Origin: Actinoallomurus soli
GTDB lineage: Bacteria; Actinomycetota; Actinomycetes; Streptosporangiales; Streptosporangiaceae
Assembly (NCBI RefSeq): GCF_024055715.1
Contig: NZ_JAMXMV010000001.1
Coordinates: forward strand, 248,001 to 312,000
Direction: 5' to 3'
DNA: 64,000 nt
The position numbers and the translations under genes are program-made. Positions 9,357-18,183 of the stretch are shown here, in pieces. How positions within the stretch are numbered: the stretch's first letter is position 1; the number at the start of each line of letters is the position of its first letter. A model generated the notes under the pieces. It was given only the letters and a program-made list of their open reading frames with translations. It searched no databases and was not told the DNA's origin.

Positions 9357-11215
9357 ACGCCGCCCATCAGGAGGACGGCGAGGTCCGCGAGGCGCCCGCG
9401 GAGGGCGACCGCCTCGTTGTCGAGACCGTTGCGGCACTTCCAGGCGCGCACGGCCTGGCAACGATCGGCAGGCAGGCCGCGGAGCACGCTCTGCACGGAG
9501 GCGGAGGCGTCACCGCGTGCCTTGGCCCACTGGTCGCGAAGGTCGATGGGAAGGCGCTCATCCAGGTCGATCGCCGGCAATGCCGCCAGCCAGCGCTGGA
9601 GGGTCTCCGCCAGGTGGCGCGGTGCTCGGGCACCGTCGACCACCTGGTCGGGGGTCCGACAGTCCTCGAGCCGAGCGAGTTGCCGAATGAGGCGCCCGGC
9701 TCCTGCGATCAATCGTTCCAGCTCCGGTTGAAGAGTTTCAGGGAGGAGATCGCCGACGTCCTCGGCGCGGTCCTTCCCGGAATCCTCGAGGCGGTCCTTC
9801 GGGGCCGCGTCCGGCAGGTCGGCCGAGTCCCCGCTGTCCGCGGTGGTCGATGCGCCCCGTGAAGGCGGCGTCGACTCGGCGTCCTCCTGCGGATCGTCGG
9901 AGTGCGGTACAGGGTCCGGGGGCCTCTGGTCCTTCGCAGGAAGGGCCGGGACGGTCGCAGCGCCGTCGTGAGGGCCCGGGCCGACCGGTTCGGGGAGCTC
10001 GGACGGGCGAAGACATCCTCGATTGTTCAAGAAGGCCTCGGCGGCCCGAGCGGCCAGACGGAAGAACCACCAGCACTGGTTCTCGTCGATACTCGAGTAG
10101 GACAAATACTTCAGTGCCTGTGCCTGCAGGGACAGCAGGTACTGATCCCGCCAGAGATCAGTTCTGCCGCCCAGTGCCGCATACGCGGTCTCGTAGACGT
10201 TCCTGATCGACTGGGAGATGTAGGGAGGTAGATCAGTGGTCTCACGATCCCTCGGATGCAGGAGGAGATGGATCAGGTCTCTAGCCTCTCCTCTCGTCAG
10301 CCGGTATCCAGGATTCGCCTCCTGCTGCTCGACGAACAACTGCAGTGCGATCGAGAGGGCCAGTGTTGCGATGTCGCGGCTCAGCGGCGCTGGTTCAATG
10401 GAGGCGGCCGGGTCGATCAGCCGCATGCTGCCAGCCTCGATGCCGCCGCTTTCGGTCCGCTGCACCACGACATTGTCCAGGTGAGCATCGCCGTGGGCAT
10501 CTCCCATGAGGCATATGATCTTCTTGTCGCTGACGAGGGCACCGGCATTGGCCATCCTGACCGGATTCGGCAATGACCTGCCTTCTTCGGCCAAGGCGAT
10601 CCAGTCAGCGTCCTCGGCGTTCACCCCCCATGCTTCGATCCGGCGGCGAGCGACCTCGTCGCAAAGCGCATCGCAGAGTTCCCACTGCAGATATTCGGCG
10701 ACCGTCATACTGTCCGATGACGGTCGGAAACGTCTCCCGAGCGACTCGCCGTTCCACTCCGTCATGAGAATCTCGGTGAGAGTCCGGCAAAGAGCCGGGA
10801 GGTGAGCGTGACCGACATCGCGCAGTGTCACCGTCTTCGCGAGTTCCACGGTCACGGTCGAGAACAGCAAGTAGCGGTCCGGTTCGATTGGCACGCCGGG
10901 GTCTGACTGCGCGACGAGGAATCTCTGCGCGAAGTCGGGTCGATTGCGCTGGATCGTCGCGCGGCGGCGCGCCTCACCCAGCCCGTCTCTCCGGGCGCAG
11001 ACCTTGATCATCACTGTCTCGCTTCCGCCGTCTGGCGTGCGCAGCAAGATGGCCAGCAGTTTCGCATCGGTGAATCGGCTCTTACGGGTCCACGGCACCG
11101 GCGGAACCTTCACCTGGCATCCAATGCCTTCGGCCCACGTGATCAGTACTCGGTAGACGGGTTCGTCCCCGCTGAGATAGGCGAGGAGTTCCGAGCGATC
11201 CGAATCAGGGTCCAT
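9353..11215 (-). CDS. kinase/aminoglycoside-phosphotransferase-fold protein of a putative conflict island
   Basis: 620 residues from the ATG at 11215, chosen for its GGAGG four bases upstream; an ATG at 11239 would add eight residues. The N-terminal two thirds look like a protein-kinase/APH fold: Lys71 in VMIKVCAR, the catalytic loop HGDAHLDN at 241-248 and the metal-binding LIDPAA at 266-271. Residues about 395-490 are a Pro/Asp/Ser-rich, probably disordered linker, followed by a helical C-terminal domain of about 120 residues that I do not recognise. No membrane segment is seen. Whether it phosphorylates protein, small molecule or nucleotide is unknown. It is divergent from the S-4TM gene, with a 207-bp shared intergenic region. 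Ternary-complex-associated kinase-like domains of NTP-dependent conflict systems are a possible relative (inference). Confidence 0.7.
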   Translation of the reverse strand: MDPDSDRSELLAYLSGDEPVYRVLITWAEGIGCQVKVPPVPWTRKSRFTDAKLLAILLRTPDGGSETVMIKVCARRDGLGEARRRATIQRNRPDFAQRFLVAQSDPGVPIEPDRYLLFSTVTVELAKTVTLRDVGHAHLPALCRTLTEILMTEWNGESLGRRFRPSSDSMTVAEYLQWELCDALCDEVARRRIEAWGVNAEDADWIALAEEGRSLPNPVRMANAGALVSDKKIICLMGDAHGDAHLDNVVVQRTESGGIEAGSMRLIDPAASIEPAPLSRDIATLALSIALQLFVEQQEANPGYRLTRGEARDLIHLLLHPRDRETTDLPPYISQSIRNVYETAYAALGGRTDLWRDQYLLSLQAQALKYLSYSSIDENQCWWFFRLAARAAEAFLNNRGCLRPSELPEPVGPGPHDGAATVPALPAKDQRPPDPVPHSDDPQEDAESTPPSRGASTTADSGDSADLPDAAPKDRLEDSGKDRAEDVGDLLPETLQPELERLIAGAGRLIRQLARLEDCRTPDQVVDGARAPRHLAETLQRWLAALPAIDLDERLPIDLRDQWAKARGDASASVQSVLRGLPADRCQAVRAWKCRNGLDNEAVALRGRLADLAVLLMGGV

Positions 11216-11422
11216 CGCACCTCCGCGCTGAGGTCGCATGGGTCATCGCCTGCCTCGAATTAGTGATCTTGTCCAGGTGTCCGAGGGGCACATCCTGGCG
11301 AAGCGGGCGTAGATACCTGATATCACACCAACTAAGGGTATGACGACTGTGTCTCCTGGCATGGACGCTGACGACGCGATGCCGCACAGTGAGAGTTCCG
11401 CCAACGCCGATAGGAGCCTTGT
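11216..11422. promoter_or_regulatory. divergent promoter region between kinase-fold gene and S-4TM gene
   Basis: 207 bp shared by two divergent genes and richer in A/T than the flanks (for example 11311-11345). It contains the short palindrome TGATATCA at 11318-11325. The S-4TM gene has an AGGAG at 11412-11416 before its GTG. No sigma-factor consensus stands out to me. Shared control of the two genes is inferred from the layout only. Confidence 0.4.
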
Positions 11423-12355
11423 GTGACACAGCCGAAGTCGTCGATTCCGCTCCGGCAGAACCAGGAACCGTCCCTGGAACTCCTTCGCGCGATGTCCGTC
11501 GCGCATGCCCGCGTTCGGCGACTCGAGGGGCTCCGCCTCACGGTTTCGACCGTCATCGCGGCGACCGGCCTCGTCGCGGCGTTCGCGGACCGCGTGGCCT
11601 CTGTCGTGACCGCCCTCGGCGTCCTCTGGGCGCTCGCGTACACCGCCGGCCTCTCGGGGTGGACGAATACCGAGACGCGCAGAGCGGCGGCTTTACAGGA
11701 GGAGTTCGACGTCCGTCTCTACGGGATTCCCTGGAACGAGGCCTTGGCCGGGGACCGAGTGAACGCCCACGACGTCAGCCGGCTCGCGAAGCGCTACCGC
11801 GGCGATGAGGGGGATCTGCGCGACTACTACGAAATTCCGGATCTGCCTCCCCCACTCGACGTACTCGCCTGCCAGATGCAGAACCTCGGCTGGGGAGCGC
11901 GGGTCCGGCGGCGTTACGGCCAGGCGGTCATCGTCGTGCTGGTGATCTGGGGACTCGCCGGGATCGGCATCGGGGTCGCGGCCGAGTTGACGCTCAGCGA
12001 CCTTCTGACCCGCTGGTACGTTCCCTCGCTCGGAGCATTACTCCTCGGCATCGAGGCATTTCGCGGGCAGCGGGACGTGGTGGCCAGACGCGAGCGGGCG
12101 CTCGCCCTGGTCAAGTCGCGTGTCGCCCGGCTGAGGATCCCGTCGAAGAGCGTCCCCGGCACGACGGCCACAGCCGCGGACGACGATCTCGTTCTTCTCG
12201 CTCGGCAGGTGCAGGATGTCCTCCTGCTGACCAGGCAGGGCGCGCCGCGCGTGCCTGATTGGTTCTTCTCGAACTATCGGCAGGACGACCGTGCGGACTT
12301 CCAGGCCACGATGACCGAGTTGGTCACCGCCGTGAAGGAGAATCGCGCTGGATGA
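11423..12355 (+). CDS. S-4TM family putative pore-forming effector
   Basis: 310 residues from a GTG with AGGAG six bases upstream. Four membrane helices are predicted by eye at about 38-56, 59-78, 167-187 and 195-213. Between helices 2 and 3 lies the family signature, an E/A-rich helix followed by LQEEFDVRLYGIPWN (91-105). By family knowledge, S-4TM proteins are predicted to permeabilise the membrane when a nucleotide- or NTPase-dependent immune sensor fires, causing dormancy or death of the infected cell. The stop lies 9 bp from the stop of the convergent STAND gene, so the genes form one compact island. No SMODS/CD-NTase cyclase, the partner usually described, is present. Confidence 0.8.
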   Translation: MTQPKSSIPLRQNQEPSLELLRAMSVAHARVRRLEGLRLTVSTVIAATGLVAAFADRVASVVTALGVLWALAYTAGLSGWTNTETRRAAALQEEFDVRLYGIPWNEALAGDRVNAHDVSRLAKRYRGDEGDLRDYYEIPDLPPPLDVLACQMQNLGWGARVRRRYGQAVIVVLVIWGLAGIGIGVAAELTLSDLLTRWYVPSLGALLLGIEAFRGQRDVVARRERALALVKSRVARLRIPSKSVPGTTATAADDDLVLLARQVQDVLLLTRQGAPRVPDWFFSNYRQDDRADFQATMTELVTAVKENRAG

Positions 12356-12364
12356 CGGGATGCC

Positions 12365-15001
12365 TTAAGGTCCGTTCCCGGCGATGGCCGCTCGGGCTTG
12401 CGCGATGAAGGGGCGGTCCCCACAGGACTCGAAGGCCGCCAGGGCCGTGTAAAGATCCGCCATTCCTCCCGTCTCCTCGCCGGACGCGAGGCGGGCGCGG
12501 CCCAGCGCGAGTCTCGCCCGCGCCGCGCTCCAGAAGGCGCCCTGCCGGTCGAACTCCCGAGCCGCCTGCTCGAGCAGCGAGATGGACGCGCCGGGCGGCC
12601 CCTTGTGCCGAGCCTGTTCACCCTCGATGCGTCGCAGCTCGGCGTTCAGCGCCGGGAAATAAGGCTCGTCGGATGATGGGAGGAGCGCTCGGGCCTTTTT
12701 CAGCTGTTCTTTGCACTCTTCCCAATCGTCCTCGACCGCCAGCGCGTCGGCGAGCAGGATCCGGGCCCGGAGCTCACCGACCCTGTTCCCGCATCGCTGG
12801 TAGGCGAAGACGGCCTGGCCGACGTGGACCCTGGCGACGGCCACATGATCTTTCCACCCATCGCCGCGCGCCGCCGCCTCGCTCAGTCTGAGGGCCGCGA
12901 TCTCGCAACAGGTGCGGGCGTGACGCCCTGCATCGTCCCTGCTCTTGGCGACGGCGTTGGCGAGCCATTGGTCGGTGCGCTCCCAGTCGTCTGCGCGCGC
13001 CGACGATGCGGCGTAAATCAGCAGGTCGTCCAGCGGCTGATCGGAGTCCGGAGTTGCTCCGAACTCGGCAGCGATGTCCGTCGACCACTGCTTCGGACGC
13101 GTCAGTGCGGCGTTCTCCGCCATCTGGACGGCGATACTGCGGATCAACTGCTGATCGCCTGCCTTCCGGGCCGCCTGCTGCGCGTACGTCAACTCCTCCT
13201 CGGCCGCCTCATGGCACCCCAGCCGTTGCCACGCCTGGCCGATGGCGTAGTGAGCTTTCGCCTGCCATAAGGGAAGCCGGGTCTTCTCGGCCAGTTCGTA
13301 TGCGGAACCGAGGAGGTCGAACGCGTTGTCATAATCCTCGATCGCAGACAGGAAGAGACCATGGGCCAGCATCACCCGCACCGATGCCTCCGGACGACGG
13401 ACCTCCTGTGCCGATCTATGCGCCAGTTCGAACGCGCGTTTCATCCTGGAGACGTCGGTTTCTGAGATTCCGCAACCGCGGAGCTTGGCGGCCACGCCCC
13501 AGCACACCTCGTGCGCACCCATCGCATGCGCTTCGTGCACCACTTCAACGAGCGTCTCCAGTTCCCAGCGGACCCAGCTGTCCGGGTCCTTGGCGACGCG
13601 TCTCTGCCACTGCGGTATGTCCGGCAGCCAGTGGGGAGAAGGCTGCCATGAGATCGACGGACGCTCGATGTCTCCGAGCTCGGAGAGCACCTCGGCGACC
13701 ATGAGGGCCGATGTGCGATGAAGACGCTCGAGGATTACCTTCCTCTCTCCCCGAGGCACCATCTTGTCCATCTTGTCCTGCATGAACACTCGGACGAGCG
13801 GGTTGATCCTGTAGCGCGCGAAGTAGGCGGACTCCTGAGATCCCGCGCTCACGCCCATGCGGTCGGGCGGCATGGGGTCGACGAGGCCGGATGAACTGAG
13901 CCGGGTCACCAGGCTGACCGCTCGTTCGGCGTAGGCCCCTTCGGTATTCGTGTCCATGAGAGGCTGCAGGACCCAGGGGAGGAAGGTTCTGGTCCGCACG
14001 AGGGTCAACAGGGCCAGGGCCCTCTGCTCCTCTTTACGAAGGCCGTCGAACTCCGCGGCGACGTGTTGCCGCATCTCGAGGATGTCGAGCCATTCCGGCT
14101 TTTCTCGGACGGAGCGCCAAGTGGCGACCGCCCTGCTCAGGCCCTCGTACCCGACCTTCTCGCCGGCGGCGCGGAGAGCGGCGGGAACGCGCTCGCAATA
14201 TTCGGTGACCGCGGCGACCAGATCGGCGGGCGGCGTCTTCTCTCCGGACAGATGCGCGCACAAGATGGCGGCGGCCTCCACCCCTTCGGGAATGTCCAGC
14301 CAGTAAGAGGACAAGCCCAGGGCGGGCTCCAGGTTCTGCCGGCTGGTGACGATCACGGCACATCCGGAACCGGACGGCAGTGCCTCCGACACCTGTTGAT
14401 CATCTCGAGCCGCGTCGAACACGAAGAGCATTCGCTTGTTCATGGTGACGCTGCGGAAGGCGCCGATCGGGTCGCCGATGAAGGTCGCCGAGGAGATTCC
14501 CCGTGATGATCCGCGAATGGACTGGAGTAGTTTGGTGACGATCTCTCCAGGATCGCGCCGGTCGCTTGACTTTCCCATCTGTGCCAAGAATTGGCCGTCC
14601 GGGTACTGCGCTGCCAGCCGGTTGGCGAGCTCCTTCGCCAACGCGGTCTTCCCCGTTCCGGGCATGCCGTGAATCAGAATTATCACCGGTCCGCGCCTCA
14701 TGCCGTCGGAACGCGCCTGTTCGTGTCGTTCGGCTAGCTCGTTGAGCTCTTTTTCGTGTCCGACGAGGGGAGGCATATTAGGCGGTATCTGATTCTTGGG
14801 CGGAAGTTCGCCCTGAGGTGCTGGAAGCAGCGCCATGGAGACGATGATCACGATGGAGACGACTGCGACGAAGGCGACGAGGCCCAGCCTCAGCGTCCTC
14901 GTTCCGAAGACGGCTAAGAGAACGAGGGTCACAACGATGATCGCCAATAGCAGCCATCGGGCTACTGTGCGTCGCGACCAGTGTGCGCGTTGTCCGGGCA
15001 C
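12365..15001 (-). CDS. membrane-anchored STAND NTPase: two TM helices, NB-ARC, TPR repeats
   Basis: 878 residues. Two N-terminal transmembrane helices (about 14-33 and 38-59) are followed by an NB-ARC module: P-loop GMPGTGKT at 112-119, Walker B-like MLFVFD at 191-196, and sensor VIVTSR at 216-221. Residues about 520-870 are helical and repeat-like, with TPR-type segments such as HYAIGQAW and AEEELTYAQQAAR. It is expected to be an ATP-regulated oligomerising sensor on the inner membrane. The second acidic residue of Walker B is not adjacent (FDAARDD instead of LDD), so ATP hydrolysis may be weak. It is 18 bp downstream of a paralogous gene and very probably in one transcript with it. Confidence 0.85.
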   Translation of the reverse strand: MPGQRAHWSRRTVARWLLLAIIVVTLVLLAVFGTRTLRLGLVAFVAVVSIVIIVSMALLPAPQGELPPKNQIPPNMPPLVGHEKELNELAERHEQARSDGMRRGPVIILIHGMPGTGKTALAKELANRLAAQYPDGQFLAQMGKSSDRRDPGEIVTKLLQSIRGSSRGISSATFIGDPIGAFRSVTMNKRMLFVFDAARDDQQVSEALPSGSGCAVIVTSRQNLEPALGLSSYWLDIPEGVEAAAILCAHLSGEKTPPADLVAAVTEYCERVPAALRAAGEKVGYEGLSRAVATWRSVREKPEWLDILEMRQHVAAEFDGLRKEEQRALALLTLVRTRTFLPWVLQPLMDTNTEGAYAERAVSLVTRLSSSGLVDPMPPDRMGVSAGSQESAYFARYRINPLVRVFMQDKMDKMVPRGERKVILERLHRTSALMVAEVLSELGDIERPSISWQPSPHWLPDIPQWQRRVAKDPDSWVRWELETLVEVVHEAHAMGAHEVCWGVAAKLRGCGISETDVSRMKRAFELAHRSAQEVRRPEASVRVMLAHGLFLSAIEDYDNAFDLLGSAYELAEKTRLPLWQAKAHYAIGQAWQRLGCHEAAEEELTYAQQAARKAGDQQLIRSIAVQMAENAALTRPKQWSTDIAAEFGATPDSDQPLDDLLIYAASSARADDWERTDQWLANAVAKSRDDAGRHARTCCEIAALRLSEAAARGDGWKDHVAVARVHVGQAVFAYQRCGNRVGELRARILLADALAVEDDWEECKEQLKKARALLPSSDEPYFPALNAELRRIEGEQARHKGPPGASISLLEQAAREFDRQGAFWSAARARLALGRARLASGEETGGMADLYTALAAFESCGDRPFIAQARAAIAGNGP

Positions 15002-15019
15002 TTGCCGTTCCTCATCCTG

Positions 15020-17281
15020 TTATTCGCGTTCGCCGGATCTATCGATTGCGCTCATCAAACGTCTGAGCGACGAATCAACACCGCCGGCCAGTTGACGCGC
15101 TCTCTCCTGATCGCCCGCCTCCATGAAGAGCGACCGGGCGAGTCCGCGCATCACCTGCGCCTGCTGCTGCTTCTTCGATTCGGCGTAGACGTTCGCGAGC
15201 AACCGGGTGGCGTCCCCTTCGGTCCAGGGGTCTCCGCAGCCACGGAACCACTCCGCCACCTCCTGGAGGATGAGCGCGGCCTCGCCGTAGCGATTCTGGT
15301 GGACCGCGACACGGCCGAGCACATGATTACACCGCGCGATGCCATATCGGTGCCGCATCTCCGTGAACGACGTAAGCGACTCTGCGGCGATCTTCTGGGC
15401 GGTGGGATAATCCTCTTGTGCCAGCGCTACCTCGGCGCTCCAGAAGTGCAGCTGAGCGGCCATCAATCGTTGCCCGTTCTTGCTTGCGACGGTGTGGCCT
15501 TCCGCTAGAACAGTGCGCGCCTCGGCGAACTCATCGAGGTAGTAACTGCTGACCCCGCGTGCCCACTCAACGATCGCCGGCTGCACTCCGTCTCGGGAAT
15601 GGCGAAGTCGTTCGGCCTCCGCGCAGTCCTCCTTGGCAGAGCCGACCTCCTTGAGCATTCCCCATACCACCGCCCGCTCGGCGAGCACCCGTATGTACTC
15701 GGCGGGGTCGTCGGATGGACTGACGAGTTCGAGAGCGGAGTCGAGGCTCTGACGGGCACCGCGCAGGTCGCGCAGGCGGCGTTGAGCGTGTCCTAGGCAT
15801 CGCAGGGCGCGGGCTTTCACGCGCCCGTTCGCCAACTCGCAGGCGCGCCTCGCCAGCCTCTCGGTCTGCGCGACGTCTCCGAGTTCGGCGGACACCTCGG
15901 CGAGCAGAACGCGGGCCAGGGCCTCCGCCTCGTTGTCATGGCCCTCACGGGCGATCGTCAGCGCGGTCTGCGCCTTACTCAGTGCCGCGCCCAGACGTCC
16001 TTGCTCGATCAGCGAGGTCGCCTGTTCCCGCACGTTGACGGTCGCGCGCTTGTGCTGAGCGTCGCGGACCCGCTGCGTCCTGGCGATGCGTTCCGGCCCG
16101 TCCTCGATCTCCGCGAGATGGGCTGCGTACTCCCGCACGGGGTCGGGCGCCACGTACAGCAATTCGGCGGACGGTTCGGTGCTGTGCCGTTCGACCAATC
16201 GCGCGTCCGCCAGCCGGGCCGCGAGTACGTGGGCATCGCCTTCTTCGATGCCCGCTGCTTCCGCGAGCATCCATGGCGCGAAGACGGGCTGTTCGAAAGA
16301 TGCGATGCAGCGGAAGGCGATACGTTCACCTTCGGAAAGGAGCCCGTAACTCGCGGCGAGCGGCTGTGGCCTCGAGTCATGGGCGGTGGCGACCCGCAGG
16401 GCGTGTTCGACCGTCACGGGCTCCCACTGCGGCCGATAGGCCAGCGCGGTGGCGACGCCACGTAGCGCGAATGGCAGGCCCGCGCAGCGCGCTGCCAACT
16501 CTGAGAGCACGTCGTCCTCTCGCCGCGTTAACTGTTTCAGCAGTGCGACGGACTCGTTCTCGGACAACCTTTGGAGCTCGCAGAGGCCCTCACCCGCCAT
16601 GGGAGGGTCCGTGGGTGGCTCTCGGGACGTCAGGATCACCGCGCACCGCGGCCCTGCGGGGAAGAGATCCTCAACCTTGTGCGCGCGCGGGACGTCGTCG
16701 AGGACGACGAGGACCTTGCGATTCTTGGTGAGGTTACGGTAGGCGACCAGCAGAGCGGCCGGATCGAAGTTTACTTCCTCCTCCGGCCCCTGTAGGGCCG
16801 CGATGAAGTGGGCGAGGACCTTATTGATCCGGTGTTGTAGTTCATCCGGACTGTCAGGGGTGTCCGGCCCGTCGAGCTGGGCGAACAGCTGACCGCCGGG
16901 AAATTCGTTCGCGACCCGATGGCCCAGGACGACCGCCAGCGTCGTCTTCCCGATTCCGCCCTCGCCGTGGACGGTCACTACGGCGGGTCCAGGGCGGTCT
17001 GGATCACGCGTGAGGATTCCCGTCAGCCTCTCGAGCTCCGCCGCACGTCCGACGAAATGGGCCGGCGGGGGAGGCAGCTCGAATGGCTTGAGCATTCTCC
17101 TCGAATCCCGCAGCCGGGAGCGCTCGTCTACCACCACAGACCAGAACATGGCCGCGGCCAGCAGTGGCAGGCTCGCACCGGCGGCCACGCGCAGGAGACC
17201 CGCTGTCCCTACGAGGGCACACGCCGAACACACTGTCAACAGGAGGATTCCGAACTGTAACCTACTGCTGGCTCGTAGCAT
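15020..17281 (-). CDS. membrane-anchored STAND NTPase: two TM helices, NB-ARC, TPR repeats (first of a pair)
   Basis: 753 residues with the same architecture as its downstream neighbour: two hydrophobic helices (about 9-32 and 34-51), NB-ARC with P-loop GEGGIGKTT at 106-114, a full Walker B VLVVLDD at 190-196 and sensor VILTSR, then a TPR array (about 420-740; for example ALRCLGHAQRRL and ADCAEAERLRHS-type helices). It is the more canonical NTPase of the two. By family knowledge NB-ARC/TPR proteins sense a ligand through the repeats and assemble on ATP binding. No C-terminal effector domain is fused, so any toxicity would have to come from a partner such as the S-4TM protein. Confidence 0.85.
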   Translation of the reverse strand: MLRASSRLQFGILLLTVCSACALVGTAGLLRVAAGASLPLLAAAMFWSVVVDERSRLRDSRRMLKPFELPPPPAHFVGRAAELERLTGILTRDPDRPGPAVVTVHGEGGIGKTTLAVVLGHRVANEFPGGQLFAQLDGPDTPDSPDELQHRINKVLAHFIAALQGPEEEVNFDPAALLVAYRNLTKNRKVLVVLDDVPRAHKVEDLFPAGPRCAVILTSREPPTDPPMAGEGLCELQRLSENESVALLKQLTRREDDVLSELAARCAGLPFALRGVATALAYRPQWEPVTVEHALRVATAHDSRPQPLAASYGLLSEGERIAFRCIASFEQPVFAPWMLAEAAGIEEGDAHVLAARLADARLVERHSTEPSAELLYVAPDPVREYAAHLAEIEDGPERIARTQRVRDAQHKRATVNVREQATSLIEQGRLGAALSKAQTALTIAREGHDNEAEALARVLLAEVSAELGDVAQTERLARRACELANGRVKARALRCLGHAQRRLRDLRGARQSLDSALELVSPSDDPAEYIRVLAERAVVWGMLKEVGSAKEDCAEAERLRHSRDGVQPAIVEWARGVSSYYLDEFAEARTVLAEGHTVASKNGQRLMAAQLHFWSAEVALAQEDYPTAQKIAAESLTSFTEMRHRYGIARCNHVLGRVAVHQNRYGEAALILQEVAEWFRGCGDPWTEGDATRLLANVYAESKKQQQAQVMRGLARSLFMEAGDQERARQLAGGVDSSLRRLMSAIDRSGERE

Positions 17282-17521
17282 TCCGCCCCCAGATTGACCA
17301 GCGGGACATGCCTATAGTGCCCTGCTTTCCGGCATCTGTCAGCAGAAGCGCTGAGTCGATCTCTGGGAGGCCTGTCGTGTCTCTCCATATGCGGTTACGG
17401 GGGTTGAATCGCCGGGGAGCGCCTGCACGGAGTGGACATTAGGAAATCGGAATTTTCGTAATCCCGTATCAGCGGATCGCATCGGTCGGCGCGGACCCCG
17501 ACCTGGCGGCGCCGCAGGTCT

Positions 17522-18115
17522 TCAGGGGACGGTGGGGCCGCTGATCGTGTCCAGGAGGCGGGCCAGGCGGACGCGCAGGCCGCGTCTCGGCTGGGGCTCT
17601 CCGGCGGCGGCGCTGACGAGGTGCTGGGCGGCGTCGAACGACACGAGCCGGTCGTCGGCCGGCACCGTCAGCGCCTCGTGCGCGAGGCCCTCCAGCTCGC
17701 GGTCGCCCGTGTCGACCGCGAGGATCGTCGCGCCGACGCGGCGCGCGTCGTCCACCCGCTCCAGCAGCGGCGCGGGCGACTCGTCCTCCTCGGACACGAC
17801 GATGAGCGTCTCGCCGCGCCGGGCCGCCTCCAGGCGCTCCAGCCCGACCCGCAGGTGCGGCGGAGCGCCCGGCGGGGGCTCCCAGCGCACCAGCGTCGGC
17901 GTCAGCTCGGGCAGGCCGCCGAGCCGGCTCTCGTCGTCCAGGTGCGCGGCCAGGTGCCACGGCTCGTCGTCGGGCGGGCCGAAGACGAGCAGGCCGCCCG
18001 GCGTCCGGGCGGACGAACGCAGCGCACGGGCGAACTCCCGCGTCCGCTCCGGCCAGCCGGTCGTCGCGAGCAGCTCCCGCAGAGCCGCCACCTGACTCGC
18101 GTCCATGGCGTCCAT
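17522..18115 (-). CDS. hypothetical protein with SIS-like fold segment
   Basis: 197 residues, not firmly recognised. The stretch at about 105-165 (TLIVVSEEDES, RVGATILAVDTGDRELEGLAHEALTV in pieces) has the alternating strand/helix pattern and the 'serious threat of loss of phosphosugar motif' shape of SIS (sugar isomerase) domains. The N-terminal half, HLAAHLDDESRLGGLPEL, is family-specific. It faces the polyphosphate glucokinase gene across about 70 bp, so a sugar-phosphate role or regulator is possible but only inferred. ATGs at 18115 and 18106 are both possible starts; neither has a strong ribosome site. Confidence 0.6.
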   Translation of the reverse strand: MDAMDASQVAALRELLATTGWPERTREFARALRSSARTPGGLLVFGPPDDEPWHLAAHLDDESRLGGLPELTPTLVRWEPPPGAPPHLRVGLERLEAARRGETLIVVSEEDESPAPLLERVDDARRVGATILAVDTGDRELEGLAHEALTVPADDRLVSFDAAQHLVSAAAGEPQPRRGLRVRLARLLDTISGPTVP

Positions 18116-18183
18116 CGTGCCGCACGGATCGTGAGATCACGTGCACTTTGTTAGGTGTCGGCGATCTCAGGTAGGTATTGCCC

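Noticed and set aside
9353-17281. Interpretation of the island as a prophage remnant or integrative element
   Set aside because: No integrase, attachment repeats or phage structural gene in the window, and I could not see flanking direct repeats.
12365-17281. The two STAND genes as SARP/LuxR-type transcriptional activators
   Set aside because: No DNA-binding winged helix at either end; the N-termini are hydrophobic.
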